In this document: piece after piece, positions 11,005 to 22,875 of the stretch
How positions within the stretch are numbered: the stretch's first letter is position 1
How the letters are laid out: each line of letters opens with the position of its first letter
Assembly (NCBI GenBank): GCA_027310305.1
Contig: DAIDBD010000029.1
Location: 1 to 64,000 of the forward strand
Length of the DNA stretch: 64,000 bases
Source of the DNA: Herminiimonas sp.
GTDB lineage: Bacteria; Pseudomonadota; Gammaproteobacteria; Burkholderiales; Burkholderiaceae_D
Reading direction: 5' to 3'
Notes under the pieces: model-generated
The model's database searches: none
The model's input: only the letters and a program-made list of their open reading frames with translations
Told to the model about the DNA's origin: nothing
Made by a program: the position numbers and the translations under genes

Positions 11005-11868
11005 TCAATCAAGCTCGCGATGCCGCAATGCGACGCGGGCAAAAGGCTGGAAATGCTGCGCCAGATGTTCGGCAAAATAGACCGATCGATGTTGTCCGCC
11101 GGTACAGCCGATGGCGACGGTCAGATAGCTGCGATTGTCGTTCTTGAAGGCCGGCAGCCATTTCTCGACAAATGCACGGATGTCGCCCAGCAGCGCCGCC
11201 GCATCGGGTTGCGCATCCAGGAATTGGATCACCGGCGCATCCTTGCCGGTCAAAGGCCGCAGGTTCGCATCGTAATACGGGTTGGGCAGGACGCGCACAT
11301 CGAATACCAGGTCCGCATCGAGCGGCACGCCGTACTTGAATGCAAACGATTCGAACAGGAGCGTCAGCGGCGTGCGCTCGGGGCCGACCAGGTCCTTGAT
11401 CCAGGCGCGCAATTTATTGGCGCTCAAGCCCGATGTATCGATCATGTGGCACAGTCCCTCGATCGCGGACAGCATTTCGCGTTCCTTGCGTATGCATTCG
11501 ATCAGGGTGGGACGATCGGTCGGATTCAGACTCATGCTGACACGATGAGACAGCGGATGGCTGCGCCGGGTTTCCGAGAAGCGGGTGATCAGCGATTCCG
11601 TCTTGGCGGTCAAAAACACCACCTTGACGTCGTGTCCCTGTTCCTTGAGCCATCGTATGTCTGCCGGCAATCCGGTCAGCGATACCGCGCTGCGCGCATC
11701 GACCGCCACGGCCAGCATCAGCGCGCCTTCATTGATGCAGGTCGCAACCAGCCCGCGCAACAGGGCGGGCGGAAGATTATCGACGCAGAAATAACCCGCA
11801 TCTTCGAGTGCATGCAATCCGACCGATTTGCCGGAGCCGGAGATGCCGGTAATAAGGATAATGCGCAT
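11005..11868 (-). CDS. rapZ: RNase adapter protein RapZ
   Basis: [37 protein letters not shown]...[11 protein letters not shown]. Confidence 0.95.
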   Translation of the reverse strand: MRIILITGISGSGKSVGLHALEDAGYFCVDNLPPALLRGLVATCINEGALMLAVAVDARSAVSLTGLPADIRWLKEQGHDVKVVFLTAKTESLITRFSETRRSHPLSHRVSMSLNPTDRPTLIECIRKEREMLSAIEGLCHMIDTSGLSANKLRAWIKDLVGPERTPLTLLFESFAFKYGVPLDADLVFDVRVLPNPYYDANLRPLTGKDAPVIQFLDAQPDAAALLGDIRAFVEKWLPAFKNDNRSYLTVAIGCTGGQHRSVYFAEHLAQHFQPFARVALRHRELD

Positions 11869-11903
11869 AGGAGGGATGATACCGCAAGCGCCCGGCCTGA
11901 ACC

Positions 11904-12064
11904 TAGAGCGGATTGCGTATCAGTGTACGGGCGCTACGGGCCGCTTTGGGGCGCATGGCTGCGTTGTTCGTCGTTTGTGTGGCCCGCCCACGGCACTCCT
12001 TACGCCTTGCCCTGCGCCCCAAATCAACCCGTATCTCCCGCACACCGACACGCAATCCGCTCTA
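11904..12064. repeat. 161-bp imperfect palindrome, MITE-like, between hprK and rapZ
   Basis: TAGAGCGGATTGCGT ... ACGCAATCCGCTCTA, 15 bp perfect termini. Homology between the arms extends about 50 bp (e.g. TACGGG, TTTGGGGCGCA). Confidence 0.8.
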
Positions 12065-12067
12065 ACG

Positions 12068-13006
12068 CTAATCGCTGCCCATGGCCTTTTGCTGCCGCTC
12101 CATGAATTCCTTGAGCGTGTCGATGCCGCGCAATTGCAAAATCGTATTGCGTACGGCCGCTTCCAGCAGCACCGCCAGATTGCGTCCGGCTTCGACCGGA
12201 ATCACGACCTTCCGGATCGGCAGTCCCAGTACATCTTCGGTTTGCGAGTGCAGCGGCAGGCGTTCGTAATTTTCTTCGAGCGTGCTGCGGCGGACCAGAT
12301 GCACGATCAATTTCAGGCGCATCTTGCGGCGCACCGCCGTTTCGCCGAAGATCGTCTTGATATCGAGCAAGCCGAGGCCGCGCACTTCCAGCAGATTCTG
12401 CAGCAGCGTCGGACAACGTCCTTCCACCATATGCGGTGCGATCCGCGCGAATTCGACCGCATCGTCGGCCACCAGGCCGTGATTGCGGGAAATCAGCTCC
12501 AGCCCCAGTTCGCTTTTGCCCAAACCCGATTCGCCGGTGATCAAGACGCCGACGCCCAGCACATCCATGAAAACGCCATGCATCGTGATGCGCTGCGCCA
12601 GTTTTTTCGACAGATAAACACGCAGATAGTCGATCACTTGCGCAGCCGGCAGCGGTGTCGAGAACAATGGAATATTTTTTTCGTCGCAGATCGACAGAAT
12701 GTAGGCCGGTGTCGCAAGCCCTTGCGCGATGATGAACGCCGGCGGCGCACCGGCCACCAGTTCTTCGGTTTGGTGCACGCGGGCGGCGGGCGACAGGCGT
12801 TTGTAGTACTCGGTTTCCTGATGCCCGAAAACCTGGATGCGCCCCGGATGGATCAGATTCAAATGTCCGACCTGATCCGCTGCGGAAGCAGCATCGCCGG
12901 AAATCAGGCGTTCTCCGCCCGGAAATCCGGCAAACCAGCCTAGTTCCAGCGCTTCGCGGTTATCGTCGTAAAGCTGCTGAATGGACAGGGGCGTCGATAG
13001 TGGCAT
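12068..13006 (-). CDS. hprK: HPr kinase/phosphorylase
   Basis: P-loop [20 protein letters not shown]. Confidence 0.95.
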   Translation of the reverse strand: MPLSTPLSIQQLYDDNREALELGWFAGFPGGERLISGDAASAADQVGHLNLIHPGRIQVFGHQETEYYKRLSPAARVHQTEELVAGAPPAFIIAQGLATPAYILSICDEKNIPLFSTPLPAAQVIDYLRVYLSKKLAQRITMHGVFMDVLGVGVLITGESGLGKSELGLELISRNHGLVADDAVEFARIAPHMVEGRCPTLLQNLLEVRGLGLLDIKTIFGETAVRRKMRLKLIVHLVRRSTLEENYERLPLHSQTEDVLGLPIRKVVIPVEAGRNLAVLLEAAVRNTILQLRGIDTLKEFMERQQKAMGSD

Positions 13007-13067
13007 GATGGTTCGGGCGGCGTACGCTCGGAAGTTGACGTACTCGATGGTACCCGCGATGCGTCAA

Positions 13068-13538
13068 TTATGCGACATGCAGGCTGGGCTGCCATCCGGT
13101 AATGCGCGCATGAACGGTTGCCGGATCCGAATCGGTCGCCAGTCCGGTGCGAAATGCATCGTCGGAAAACATTTCGGCGATTTCGGACAGGATTTCGAGA
13201 TGTTGCTGGGTAACGTGATCCGGGATCAGCAGGAAAACCAGCAATTTCACCGGCTGTCCGTCAGGCGATTCAAACGGGATCGGTTCCGCCAGGCGCACAA
13301 AAGCCGCTATCGGCGCTTTCAATCCCTTGATGCGGCCATGCGGTACCGCAACCCCATGTCCCAATCCGGTCGAACCCAATCGCTCGCGCGCGAACAGGTT
13401 GTCTGATACCGTTGAACGGGCAATGCCGCAATTGTTTTCGAAGATCAGTCCGGCTTGTTCAAAAGTGCGCTTTTTGCTGGACACATCCAGGTCGAGAGCG
13501 ACGTTTTCGAGGGACAGGATTTGGCTGAAATGGGTCAT
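13068..13538 (-). CDS. ptsN: PTS IIA-like nitrogen-regulatory protein
   Basis: LFARERLGSTGLGHGVAVPHGRI; next to hprK. Confidence 0.92.
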   Translation of the reverse strand: MTHFSQILSLENVALDLDVSSKKRTFEQAGLIFENNCGIARSTVSDNLFARERLGSTGLGHGVAVPHGRIKGLKAPIAAFVRLAEPIPFESPDGQPVKLLVFLLIPDHVTQQHLEILSEIAEMFSDDAFRTGLATDSDPATVHARITGWQPSLHVA

Positions 13539-13765
13539 GATGCAATGCACAAGAATGGCTTTTGCAACGGATTATAGGCTTATTTTGAATGGGCGGCGGT
13601 GAAAAAGAAAAGCGTTGCAAAACCGTTTTTCCTGTTTGTCATCAGCCTGCCGGGTTTTTAAATCGGCGCTTATCGAAGCATCACTTTATCGTTGCCGCGG
13701 CCTGCTCGCAATGACATTGAGCAAGGTTTCCTCTTATAGTCCTGCAGGCGGCGCTTTCCTGAATG

Positions 13766-14605
13766 TCATTGCCGCGCATTGCGCAAATTCGGTGGGCGCC
13801 GTCCGGTCGTGAAATTGCTGCGCCACGGATTGATGTCGAGCCCGCCGCGCCGCGTATAGCGCGCATAGACGGCCAGCTTTTGCGGTTTGCATTGCCGCAG
13901 CAGGTCCATGAAAATCCGCTCGACGCATTGTTCGTGGAACTCATCGTGATTGCGGAAGCCGATCAGATATTTCAACAAGCCTTCCTGATCGATTTGCGGG
14001 CCGATATAGCGAATCTGCACGCTGCCCCAATCCGGCTGGCCGGTTATCAGGCAATTCGATTTCAATAAATGCGAGACCAGGGTTTCTTGGACCGGCGCTT
14101 CACCGTCGCAGGCCTTCAGCAGCGACGGATCGGGCATGAATTCGCTGACTTCGATGTCGAGACGGTCAAGCACCAAACCTTCCAGTTCGCCCATCGCCAG
14201 TTTCGAAAAAGCATCCGGCAGCGTCAATGCAACCTGGACCGGCGCGCCGAATCCATCCGACAGATCGGCGCGCAGCAGTTCCAGCAGTGCGTCCGGTCCT
14301 GCGAGCCTGGTTTGATTGAATGAATTCAGATACAGCTTGAACGATTTCGATTCGACGATGCAGGGCGAATCGGCCGGTACCGTGATCGTTGCGATTGCGA
14401 TTTGCGGCTTGCCGCGCAGATTCAGCCACGACACTTCATACGCATTCCAGATATCGACGCCGAAAAACGGCAGCGTGCCGCCGATTCCGAGCTCGTTACG
14501 CTTGTCCTGGCGTGCGATCGAAAACAGCAGCGCGGGAGAATATTCCGTCTGGTAAACAGCAGGTTTGCCGAGCGGAGAGGATTCCGGCAGATCGGGTGTG
14601 GTCAT
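13766..14605 (-). CDS. queF: NADPH-dependent 7-cyano-7-deazaguanine reductase
   Basis: [45 protein letters not shown]. Confidence 0.95.
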   Translation of the reverse strand: MTTPDLPESSPLGKPAVYQTEYSPALLFSIARQDKRNELGIGGTLPFFGVDIWNAYEVSWLNLRGKPQIAIATITVPADSPCIVESKSFKLYLNSFNQTRLAGPDALLELLRADLSDGFGAPVQVALTLPDAFSKLAMGELEGLVLDRLDIEVSEFMPDPSLLKACDGEAPVQETLVSHLLKSNCLITGQPDWGSVQIRYIGPQIDQEGLLKYLIGFRNHDEFHEQCVERIFMDLLRQCKPQKLAVYARYTRRGGLDINPWRSNFTTGRRPPNLRNARQ

Positions 14606-14725
14606 GATTCGGCAGTAAAACTCAAAACGGTATTTTGTCAGATACGATTCCGGATTACCGGCTCATCGCTTTGCCGCTATCCGGCCATTCGCACAATGAC
14701 GCGCGCCTATTGAAATCGGTGCGCG

Positions 14726-16249
14726 TCACAGAAATAATTTATAGGCCGGATTTTCACTCTCGTCCCAATGGCGGTAACCCAGGGTATCGAGGAATGCGCG
14801 GAATGCCTTCATCTCTTTCTTCGGCACTTGCAAACCGACCAGGATCCGGCCGACATCGCTGCCCTGGCTGCGATAATGGAACAGGCTGATATTCCAGTTC
14901 GGCGCCATGCTGTCTAGAAAACGCATCAATGCGCCCGGCCGCTCCGGAAATTCAAACCGGTACAGCAATTCATCGTGCGCCAGCGGACTCTTGCCGCCGA
15001 CCAGATGACGGATATGCTGCTTGGCCAGTTCATCGTGCGTCAGGTCGAGCGTTTTAAAGTCGTGCTTCTCGAAATTTTTGGTGATTTTGCGCGATTCGTC
15101 GCGATTGGCGATCTGGACGCCGACGAAAACATGCGCTTCCTTTTCATCGTTGATCCGATAGATGAATTCGGTCACGTTGCGCGGTCCGATCAATTCGCAA
15201 AAGCGCTTGAAGCTGCCGCGCTCTTCAGGAATCGTGACCGCGAATACCGCTTCGCGCGCCTCACCGACTTCGGCGCGTTCGGCGACGAAGCGCAGGCGAT
15301 CGAAATTCATGTTCGCACCGCATGCGATGGTGACCAGCGTTTGATCATGGATCGGTTTTTTAGTCAGGCGCGATCGCTCGATGTATTCTTTCGCGCCCGC
15401 GACGGCCAGTGCGCCGGACGGTTCCAGGATGCTGCGCGTATCCTGGAACACATCCTTGATAGCGGCGCAGACCGCGTCGGTGTCGACCACGATGATCTCA
15501 TCCACATATTTTTTGGTCAGACGGAAAGTTTCTTCGCCAACCAGTTTGACTGCGGTGCCATCGCAAAACAGGCCGACATCGGCAAGCGCGACGCGGCGCC
15601 CGGCTTTGACGCTGCGCGCCATCGCATCAGAATCGGTGCTTTGCACGCCGATGATCCTGATTTCAGGGCGCACCGCCTTGATATAGGCGGCGACGCCGGA
15701 AATCAATCCGCCGCCGCCGATTGCGGCGAAAATCGCGTGGATCGGCCCGGAGTGCTGGCGCAGGATTTCCATTGCGATCGTGCCTTGCCCGGCAATGACA
15801 TCGGGATCGTCGAACGGGTGGACGAAAGTCAGCTTGTGTTTTTTTTCCAGGGTCAGCGCATGCTGATAAGCATCGGAATACGAATCGCCGAACAGCACGA
15901 CTTCGCCGCCGCGCGCCTTGACGGCGTCGATCTTGACCGGCGGCGTGGTGGTCGGCATCACGATCACGGCACGGCAACCAAGCCTGGCGGCGGACAGTGC
16001 AACGCCTTGCGCATGGTTGCCGGCCGACGCGCAAATCACGCCGCGCTTCATTTGGGCGGGCGGCAGATTCGCCATCTTGTTGTAAGCGCCGCGCAGCTTG
16101 AAGCTGAACACGCTTTGCATGTCTTCGCGCTTGAAGTAAATGCGGTTGCCCATGCGCTCGGACAGCGTCGGCGCGAGTTCAAGCGGGGATTCGATGGCGA
16201 CGTCGTAGACGCGGGCGGTCAGAATTTTTTGAAGATAATCGATGGTCAT
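14726..16249 (-). CDS. ilvA: Threonine ammonia-lyase, biosynthetic (two ACT-like domains)
   Basis: MTIDYLQKILTARVYDVAIESPLELAPTLSERMGNRIYFKREDMQSVFSFKLRGAYNKM... Confidence 0.95.
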   Translation of the reverse strand: MTIDYLQKILTARVYDVAIESPLELAPTLSERMGNRIYFKREDMQSVFSFKLRGAYNKMANLPPAQMKRGVICASAGNHAQGVALSAARLGCRAVIVMPTTTPPVKIDAVKARGGEVVLFGDSYSDAYQHALTLEKKHKLTFVHPFDDPDVIAGQGTIAMEILRQHSGPIHAIFAAIGGGGLISGVAAYIKAVRPEIRIIGVQSTDSDAMARSVKAGRRVALADVGLFCDGTAVKLVGEETFRLTKKYVDEIIVVDTDAVCAAIKDVFQDTRSILEPSGALAVAGAKEYIERSRLTKKPIHDQTLVTIACGANMNFDRLRFVAERAEVGEAREAVFAVTIPEERGSFKRFCELIGPRNVTEFIYRINDEKEAHVFVGVQIANRDESRKITKNFEKHDFKTLDLTHDELAKQHIRHLVGGKSPLAHDELLYRFEFPERPGALMRFLDSMAPNWNISLFHYRSQGSDVGRILVGLQVPKKEMKAFRAFLDTLGYRHWDESENPAYKLFL

Positions 16250-16495
16250 AATGTGGTGCCGCAGGCGCGGCGGCCGAAACGGCAGTGGAAAAAAGCATGT
16301 GCGGATGCGCGGATCATTATAATGGACGGCCTTGTCCCGGCTTGAATTTTGTTTCGGGTTCGCCATACGCAATGCGGCCGTTGTACGGCCGGCTTCTGCA
16401 TCATCCGGTTTAACCGGCGCGGCGGCCTAACAAAAACACATCGCTTGCATTCACCATGAGCAAAAGATCTTGACACAACGACTCCCCGCCGCTCG

Positions 16496-16987
16496 ATGAT
16501 CGAATCGGCAATCCACTGGCTATTAAGTTTCCTGGCATTGCCCAGGGTCGGGCTATCGTCGGTGTTCATCGTCAGCCTGGTGGCGGCGACCTTGCTGCCG
16601 CTCGGGTCGGAGCCTGTCGTGTTCGCCGTCGTCAAGGCCAACAGCGCGCTGTTCTGGCCGGTGATTTTGGTCGCCACAGCGGGCAACACGCTCGGCGGCA
16701 TGATCGACTACTGGATGGGATACGGCGCGAAGCAACTGTTTGCGAAAGAGCGAAAAAGCCGCTGGTTCGGCTGGCTCGAACGCTTCGGCGCCAGAACGAT
16801 GCTGCTGGCGTGGGTGCCGATCATCGGCGATCCGATCTGCACGCTGGCCGGCTGGCTCAGGATACCGTTCTGGCCCAGCGTTTTTTACATGGCGGCCGGA
16901 AAATTCCTGCGCTATCTGACGATAACCAGCCTGCTGTTGTATGTGCCGGACGGGTTTTGGCGGCAAGCGGCCGGCTGGCTGGGTTGA
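16496..16987 (+). CDS. YqaA family inner-membrane protein
   Basis: Hydrophobic 163-aa protein; EPVVFAVVKANSALFWPVILVATAGNTLGGMIDYWMG. Confidence 0.8.
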   Translation: MIESAIHWLLSFLALPRVGLSSVFIVSLVAATLLPLGSEPVVFAVVKANSALFWPVILVATAGNTLGGMIDYWMGYGAKQLFAKERKSRWFGWLERFGARTMLLAWVPIIGDPICTLAGWLRIPFWPSVFYMAAGKFLRYLTITSLLLYVPDGFWRQAAGWLG

Positions 16988-17084
16988 GCCAGGATTTAAG
17001 CCGCATGCGATGTAGGGCTGTTGCCGCGTGGTGCATCGCAATACGCTAAAATGCTTGTTTAGCGTTAGTCCAATTTACCTGCCG

Positions 17085-20000
17085 ATGAACGCCCCCGCAC
17101 AAATCCAAGCTCTTCTGTCGGACGCCCCCAGCGGCGCAGTGCCCGCGCGCTTGCGTGAAATTCCCTATAACTACACATCGTTTTCCGATCGCGAAATCGT
17201 GATCCGCCTGCTGGGCGAGGAGTCGTGGCGTCTGCTCGATGTGCTGCGCGGCGCGCGCCAGACTGGCCGTTCCGCCCGCATGCTGTATGAAGTGCTGGGC
17301 GATATCTGGGTGGTGCGGCGCAATCCGTATCTGCAGGACGACATGCTCGACAATCCGAAGCGCCGCCAGGCATTGATCGACGCGCTCGATCACCGTCTGG
17401 CGGAAGTCGACAAGCGGCGCCTTACCACCGATCTGGCCGATGCCGGCGATGCGGAGGCGATGCGCCGCAGCGCCAGCGTGGAAGCGTTGCTGCGCGCGGC
17501 AAGGAAAGCCGTCGCCGATTTCGGCGAGGAATTCCGGCAGGTCTACGATTTGCGCAAACGCGCCAACAAGGTGCTGGGGCGCACCACCGCGAAAGACAAC
17601 ATCAGGTTCGATGGCTTGTCGCGCGTATCGCATGTGACCGACGCAACCGATTGGCGCGTCGAATATCCATTCGTGGTGCTGACGCCCGACACCGAACACG
17701 AGATGGCGGGCCTGGTAAAGGGCTGCATCGAACTCGGCCTCACCATCATCCCGCGCGGCGGCGGCACCGGCTATACCGGCGGCGCGATTCCGCTGACGCC
17801 GATGTCGGCCGTCATCAATACCGAAAAGCTGGAACAGCTCGGCGCCGTCGAAATGACGATGCTGCCGGGTGTCGACAGAGAGTACGCAACAATTTATTCC
17901 GGCGCCGGCGTCGTCACCAAGCGCGTGGCCGACGCGGCCGAGAAAGCCGGTTTCGTATTCGCGGTCGATCCGACGTCGGCTGAAGCATCATGCATCGGCG
18001 GCAATATCGCGATGAACGCCGGCGGCAAGAAAGCCGTGTTGTGGGGCACCGCGCTCGACAACCTGGCAAGCTGGCGCATGGTCGATCCGAACGGCGACTG
18101 GCTTGAAGTCACGCGGCTCGATCACAATCTCGGCAAAATTCATGACGCGCCGATCGCCAGATTCAAGCTCGAATGGACGCATCCGGCCGACAAGGGCAGG
18201 CACAACCAGCCGTTCAAGACCGAGACGCTGGAAATCGCGGGCCGCACCTTTCGCAAGGAAGGCCTGGGCAAGGATGTCACCGATAAATTCCTGTCCGGCT
18301 TGCCCGGCATCCAGAAAGAAGGCTGCGACGGCCTGATCACGTCGGCGCGCTGGATCTTGCACAAGATGCCGAAGCACACGCGCACGGTCTGCCTGGAATT
18401 TTTCGGTCAGGCGCGCGATGCGATTCCATCGATCGTCGAAATCAAGGATTACCTCGACGCCGAAACCAGGAAGGGCGGCGCGATTCTGGCCGGCCTGGAG
18501 CACCTCGACGAGCGTTATCTGCGCGCGGTCGGCTATGCGACCAAATCCAAGCGCGGCGTGCTGCCGAAGATGGCGTTGTTCGGCGATATCGTCGGCGATG
18601 ACGAGAATGCGGTGGCGCAAGCGGCATCCGAAGTGGTCCGGATTGCCAACACGCGGGTCGGCGAAGGTTTTGTGGCGGTCAGCGCCGAAACCCGCAAGAA
18701 ATTCTGGCTCGATCGCGCCCGCACCGCGGCCATTTCGAAGCATACCAACGCGTTCAAGATCAATGAGGACGTCGTGATCCCATTGAATCGGATGGGCGAG
18801 TACACCGACGGCATCGAGCGCATCAACATTGAATTGTCGATCCAGAACAAGCTGCAGCTGCTGGCCGAATTGCGCGGGTTTTTCGCCAAGGGCAATCTGC
18901 CGCTCGGCAAAAGCGACGATGCGGAGGGCGGCGATATTCCGGCTGCGGAGTTGCTGGAAGATCGCGTCAATCAAGCGGAGCAATTGCTGGAACAGACGCA
19001 TGCGCGCTGGTCTTATCTGCTGTCGCAGCTCGACCAGCCGTTGCGCGACGCGAAAGGCGAACTGGCGGCGCTCGGCCTGGGAAAACTGGCGGCCGGCTTC
19101 GACGAACGCCTGCGGCAACAGCCCGATGCGACCGTGTTCGACGTCGCCCAGGACCGCACGATACGGATATCGTGGAAAGCGGAAGTGCGCGCGCAATTGC
19201 GGCAGATTTTCAACGGCGCCGCATTCAAGCCGATTCTCGACGAATGCACCGCGATCCACAAGCAGGTGTTGCGCAGCCGCGTATTCGTGGCATTGCACAT
19301 GCATGCCGGCGACGGCAACGTGCATACCAATATTCCGGTCAACTCCGACAATTACGCGATGCTGCAAGTCGCGCATGCGGCGGTGGCGCGCATCATGCTG
19401 CTGGCGCGTTCGCTCGACGGCGTCATCTCCGGCGAGCATGGCATCGGCATTACCAAGCTGGAGTTTCTGACGGAGCAGGAAATCGGCGATTTCCGCGCCT
19501 ACAAGCTGCGGATCGACCCGGAAGGGCGTTTCAACAAAGGCAAGCTGCTGAACCTGCCGGAGTTACATGCGGACATGCGCAATGCGTACACGCCGTCGTT
19601 TGGGCTGATGGGGCACGAATCGCTGATCATGCAGCAAAGCGATATCGGCGCGATTGCCAACAGCGTCAAGGATTGCCTGCGCTGCGGCAAATGCAAGCCG
19701 GTCTGCGCGACCCATGTGCCGCGCGCCAACCTGCTATATTCGCCGCGCAACAAGATCCTGGCGACATCGCTGCTGGTGGAAGCATTTTTGTATGAAGAGC
19801 AGACCCGGCGCGGCATCTCGATCAAGCACTGGGAAGAATTCGAAGATGTGGCCGACCATTGCACGGTCTGCCACAAATGCCTGACGCCGTGCCCGGTCGA
19901 TATCGATTTCGGCGACGTGTCGATGAACATGCGCAACCTGCTGCGCAAGATGGGCCAGAAGTCGTTTAACCCTGGTACCGCCGGCGCGATGTTTTTCCTG

Positions 20001-21086
20001 AATGCGAAAGACCCGGCCACGATCAACGCGACGCGGCAGATGATGACCGGCGTGGTGTTCAGGGCGCAGCGGCTGGGCCACGATGTACTGAAAAAATTTG
20101 CGAAAAAGCAGACCAAAGCGCCGCCTTCGACTCACGGCAGGGCGCCGGTCAAAGAGCAGGTGATTCACTTCATCAACAAGAAAATGCCGGGCAACCTGCC
20201 GAAAAAAACGGCACGCGCATTGCTCGATATCGAAGACGACAAGATCGTGCCGATCATTCGCGATCCGAAAACGACGACGGCGGATACCGAAGCGGTGTTC
20301 TACTTCCCGGGTTGCGGTTCGGAACGCCTGTTCTCGCAAGTCGGTCTGGCGACGCAGGCGATGTTGTGGAATGTCGGCGTGCAAACGGTGCTGCCGCCCG
20401 GTTATCTGTGCTGCGGCTATCCGCAACGCAGCGCCGGCGAATACGACAAGGCCGAGAAAATCATCACCGACAACCGGGTGCTGTTCCATCGGATGGCCAA
20501 CACGCTGAACTACCTCGACATCAAGACCGTGGTGGTGTCGTGCGGCACCTGCTACGACCAGATACAAGGTTATGAATTCGACAAGATTTTCCCCGGCTGC
20601 CGGATTATCGACATTCACGAATATCTGCTGGAAAAAGGCGTGCGGCTGGAAGGCATCAGCGGCACCCGTTACATGTACCACGACCCGTGCCATACGCCGA
20701 TGAAGTTGCAGGACCCGCTCAAGACCGTCAATGCGCTGATTGCGACGGTCGATGGCCGGAAAGTCGAAAAGAATGATCGCTGCTGCGGCGAAGCCGGCAC
20801 GCTCGCCGCCAGCCGTCCCGATATTTCGACGCAAATCCGTTTCCGCAAGGAAGAAGAGATGACCAGGGGCGCGGATAAATTGCGGGCGGACGGTTTCACC
20901 GGCGACGTGAAAATCCTGACGTCGTGCCCGGCCTGCCTCCAAGGGTTGTCGCGCTACAACGACGATTCGAATACCGGCGCCGATTACATCGTGGTCGAAA
21001 TGGCGAAGCATTTGCTCGGTGAAAACTGGATGCCCGATTACGTGGCGCGCGCCAACAACGGCGGCATCGAGCGCGTGCTGGTTTAA
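17085..21086 (+). CDS. Fused FAD-linked oxidase / 4Fe-4S / CCG-domain oxidoreductase (DUF3683-type, GlcD/GlcF-like)
   Basis: FAD-binding [15 protein letters not shown]; 4Fe-4[17 protein letters not shown] and [17 protein letters not shown] motifs [35 protein letters not shown]. Confidence 0.9.
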   Translation: MNAPAQIQALLSDAPSGAVPARLREIPYNYTSFSDREIVIRLLGEESWRLLDVLRGARQTGRSARMLYEVLGDIWVVRRNPYLQDDMLDNPKRRQALIDALDHRLAEVDKRRLTTDLADAGDAEAMRRSASVEALLRAARKAVADFGEEFRQVYDLRKRANKVLGRTTAKDNIRFDGLSRVSHVTDATDWRVEYPFVVLTPDTEHEMAGLVKGCIELGLTIIPRGGGTGYTGGAIPLTPMSAVINTEKLEQLGAVEMTMLPGVDREYATIYSGAGVVTKRVADAAEKAGFVFAVDPTSAEASCIGGNIAMNAGGKKAVLWGTALDNLASWRMVDPNGDWLEVTRLDHNLGKIHDAPIARFKLEWTHPADKGRHNQPFKTETLEIAGRTFRKEGLGKDVTDKFLSGLPGIQKEGCDGLITSARWILHKMPKHTRTVCLEFFGQARDAIPSIVEIKDYLDAETRKGGAILAGLEHLDERYLRAVGYATKSKRGVLPKMALFGDIVGDDENAVAQAASEVVRIANTRVGEGFVAVSAETRKKFWLDRARTAAISKHTNAFKINEDVVIPLNRMGEYTDGIERINIELSIQNKLQLLAELRGFFAKGNLPLGKSDDAEGGDIPAAELLEDRVNQAEQLLEQTHARWSYLLSQLDQPLRDAKGELAALGLGKLAAGFDERLRQQPDATVFDVAQDRTIRISWKAEVRAQLRQIFNGAAFKPILDECTAIHKQVLRSRVFVALHMHAGDGNVHTNIPVNSDNYAMLQVAHAAVARIMLLARSLDGVISGEHGIGITKLEFLTEQEIGDFRAYKLRIDPEGRFNKGKLLNLPELHADMRNAYTPSFGLMGHESLIMQQSDIGAIANSVKDCLRCGKCKPVCATHVPRANLLYSPRNKILATSLLVEAFLYEEQTRRGISIKHWEEFEDVADHCTVCHKCLTPCPVDIDFGDVSMNMRNLLRKMGQKSFNPGTAGAMFFLNAKDPATINATRQMMTGVVFRAQRLGHDVLKKFAKKQTKAPPSTHGRAPVKEQVIHFINKKMPGNLPKKTARALLDIEDDKIVPIIRDPKTTTADTEAVFYFPGCGSERLFSQVGLATQAMLWNVGVQTVLPPGYLCCGYPQRSAGEYDKAEKIITDNRVLFHRMANTLNYLDIKTVVVSCGTCYDQIQGYEFDKIFPGCRIIDIHEYLLEKGVRLEGISGTRYMYHDPCHTPMKLQDPLKTVNALIATVDGRKVEKNDRCCGEAGTLAASRPDISTQIRFRKEEEMTRGADKLRADGFTGDVKILTSCPACLQGLSRYNDDSNTGADYIVVEMAKHLLGENWMPDYVARANNGGIERVLV

Positions 21087-21098
21087 ACAGGTAAAAAC

Positions 21099-21548
21099 AT
21101 GACGACAACTGAAGCGGCTTGCGAGTTATGCGCCCAGACCGGCGGCGAGGTGATTCATCACGGTGAAAAATTTCGCATCGTGCTGATCGACGATCAACAG
21201 TATCCCGGCTTCTGCCGCGTGATATGGAATGAGCATGTGAAGGAAATGACCGACTTGCCGGAAGCCGATCGCGCATTGTTCATGGACGCGGTCTGGCAAG
21301 TCGAAGCGGCGGTGCGCGACGCGATGGAGCCGCACAAGATCAACATCGCCAGTCTCGGCAACATGACGCCGCATCTGCACTGGCACGTGATCCCGCGCTA
21401 TATCGACGATAGCCATTTTCCCGATCCGGTATGGGCGCAGGCGCAACGTCCGGTTGCCGCATCGGACCTGGCATCGCGTACGGCATTGCTGCCGTCGCTG
21501 CGTGCGTCGATCATCCGGAAAATCAACCAGCAAATCAACCAGGAATAA
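21099..21548 (+). CDS. HIT-family protein
   Basis: Histidine triad HLHWHVIPRY. Confidence 0.88.
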   Translation: MTTTEAACELCAQTGGEVIHHGEKFRIVLIDDQQYPGFCRVIWNEHVKEMTDLPEADRALFMDAVWQVEAAVRDAMEPHKINIASLGNMTPHLHWHVIPRYIDDSHFPDPVWAQAQRPVAASDLASRTALLPSLRASIIRKINQQINQE

Positions 21549-21550
21549 TC

Positions 21551-21997
21551 ATGGCCGGAACCAAGCAGACGCCCGCGACGCCAATCCCGACGGCACTGAG
21601 CGTGCGCAAGCAGTCACGCGTGTTGGAAATCGCGTTTGACGACGGCACGGAATTTTCATTGCCGTTTGAATTATTGCGCGTGTATTCGCCGTCTGCCGAA
21701 GTGCGAGGCCACGGTCCTGGGCAGGAAACCTTGCAGACCGGCAAACGTCATATCGAACTCACTGCGCTGGAACCGGTCGGCAATTATGCGGTGCAGCCGC
21801 ATTTTTCCGACGGCCACAATACCGGCATGTACTCATGGGATTACCTGTACTGGCTCGGCGCGAATCAGGCCGAGGTGTGGGAAGAATATCTGCAGCGTCT
21901 CGAAGCCGCAGGTTTTACCCGCGAAACCGGACGCGACACTGATATGGCTGTTCCAGGTTCGGGTTCCGATGGACACGGTTGCGGGCATCATCACTGA
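21551..21997 (+). CDS. DUF971 / gamma-butyrobetaine hydroxylase-like N-terminal domain protein
   Basis: LRVYSPSAEVRGHGPGQETLQTGKRHIELTALEPVGNYAVQPHFSDGHNTGMYSWDYLY. Confidence 0.88.
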   Translation: MAGTKQTPATPIPTALSVRKQSRVLEIAFDDGTEFSLPFELLRVYSPSAEVRGHGPGQETLQTGKRHIELTALEPVGNYAVQPHFSDGHNTGMYSWDYLYWLGANQAEVWEEYLQRLEAAGFTRETGRDTDMAVPGSGSDGHGCGHHH

Positions 21998-22131
21998 TAT
22001 TCCCGATTGCTTACATTATTCGGCAATTGCTGTTTCGGCTTCGTATGTCCGGACGGAATCGCCTCGGGAACTCTAGCCGTCCGCCACAGGTCTGAAATGT
22101 ATAATGCACCTTCAACAACAAGGCTGCATCC

Positions 22132-22866
22132 ATGACCAATACCACCCATTTCGGTTACGAAACCATTCCTGAAGAAGCCAAGGTACGCAAGGTTGCCGAG
22201 GTCTTTCATTCCGTTGCGGCCAAGTATGATGTAATGAACGATCTGATGTCGGCCGGACTGCACCGTCTTTGGAAGGCGTTCACGATTGCGCAGGCGGCGG
22301 TGCGCCCGGGTTTCAAGGTGCTCGATATTGCCGGCGGCACCGGTGATCTGGCCAAGGCATTTGCGAAGCAAGCGGGGCTCGCCGGCGAAGTATGGCTGAC
22401 CGACATCAACGAGTCGATGCTGCGCGTCGGGCGCGACCGGCTGTTGAATAAAGGCTTGTCCACCCCGACATTATTATGCGACGCGGAAAAATTGCCGTTC
22501 GCAGACAATTATTTCGACCGCGTCAGCGTTGCCTTCGGTTTGCGCAACATGACGCACAAGGATGCGGCGCTGGCCGAAATGCGGCGTGTGTTGAAACCGG
22601 GCGGCAAGTTGCTTGTACTGGAGTTTTCGAAGGTATGGGAACCGTTGAAAAAGCCGTATGATGTCTATTCGTTTTCAGTGCTGCCGTGGCTGGGCAAGCG
22701 TATTGCCGGCGATGCCGACAGTTACCGTTATCTGGCCGAATCGATCCGCATGCATCCCGATCAGGATAGGCTGAAGCAAATGATGCAGGATGCCGGATTG
22801 GAACGGGTCGAATATTTCAACCTGACGGCGGGTGTGGCCGCGCTTCACACTGGTATCAAACTTTAG
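22132..22866 (+). CDS. ubiE: Demethylmenaquinone/2-methoxy-6-polyprenyl-1,4-benzoquinol methylase
   Basis: [36 protein letters not shown]...[13 protein letters not shown]. Confidence 0.97.
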   Translation: MTNTTHFGYETIPEEAKVRKVAEVFHSVAAKYDVMNDLMSAGLHRLWKAFTIAQAAVRPGFKVLDIAGGTGDLAKAFAKQAGLAGEVWLTDINESMLRVGRDRLLNKGLSTPTLLCDAEKLPFADNYFDRVSVAFGLRNMTHKDAALAEMRRVLKPGGKLLVLEFSKVWEPLKKPYDVYSFSVLPWLGKRIAGDADSYRYLAESIRMHPDQDRLKQMMQDAGLERVEYFNLTAGVAALHTGIKL

Positions 22867-22875
22867 GAGACACCC

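Noticed and set aside
10957-12105. 382-aa plus-strand ORF
   Set aside because: Antisense of rapZ running through the MITE-like palindrome; no domain signature.
13551-13765. Possible repeat remnants (GTTGCCGCGGCCTGCTCGCAATGACA-like) flanking queF
   Set aside because: Resembles a common dispersed intergenic repeat but is too degenerate to call by eye.
14975-16345. 456-aa plus-strand ORF
   Set aside because: Antisense of ilvA.
17988-19439. 483-aa minus-strand ORF
   Set aside because: Antisense of the FAD/Fe-S fusion gene.
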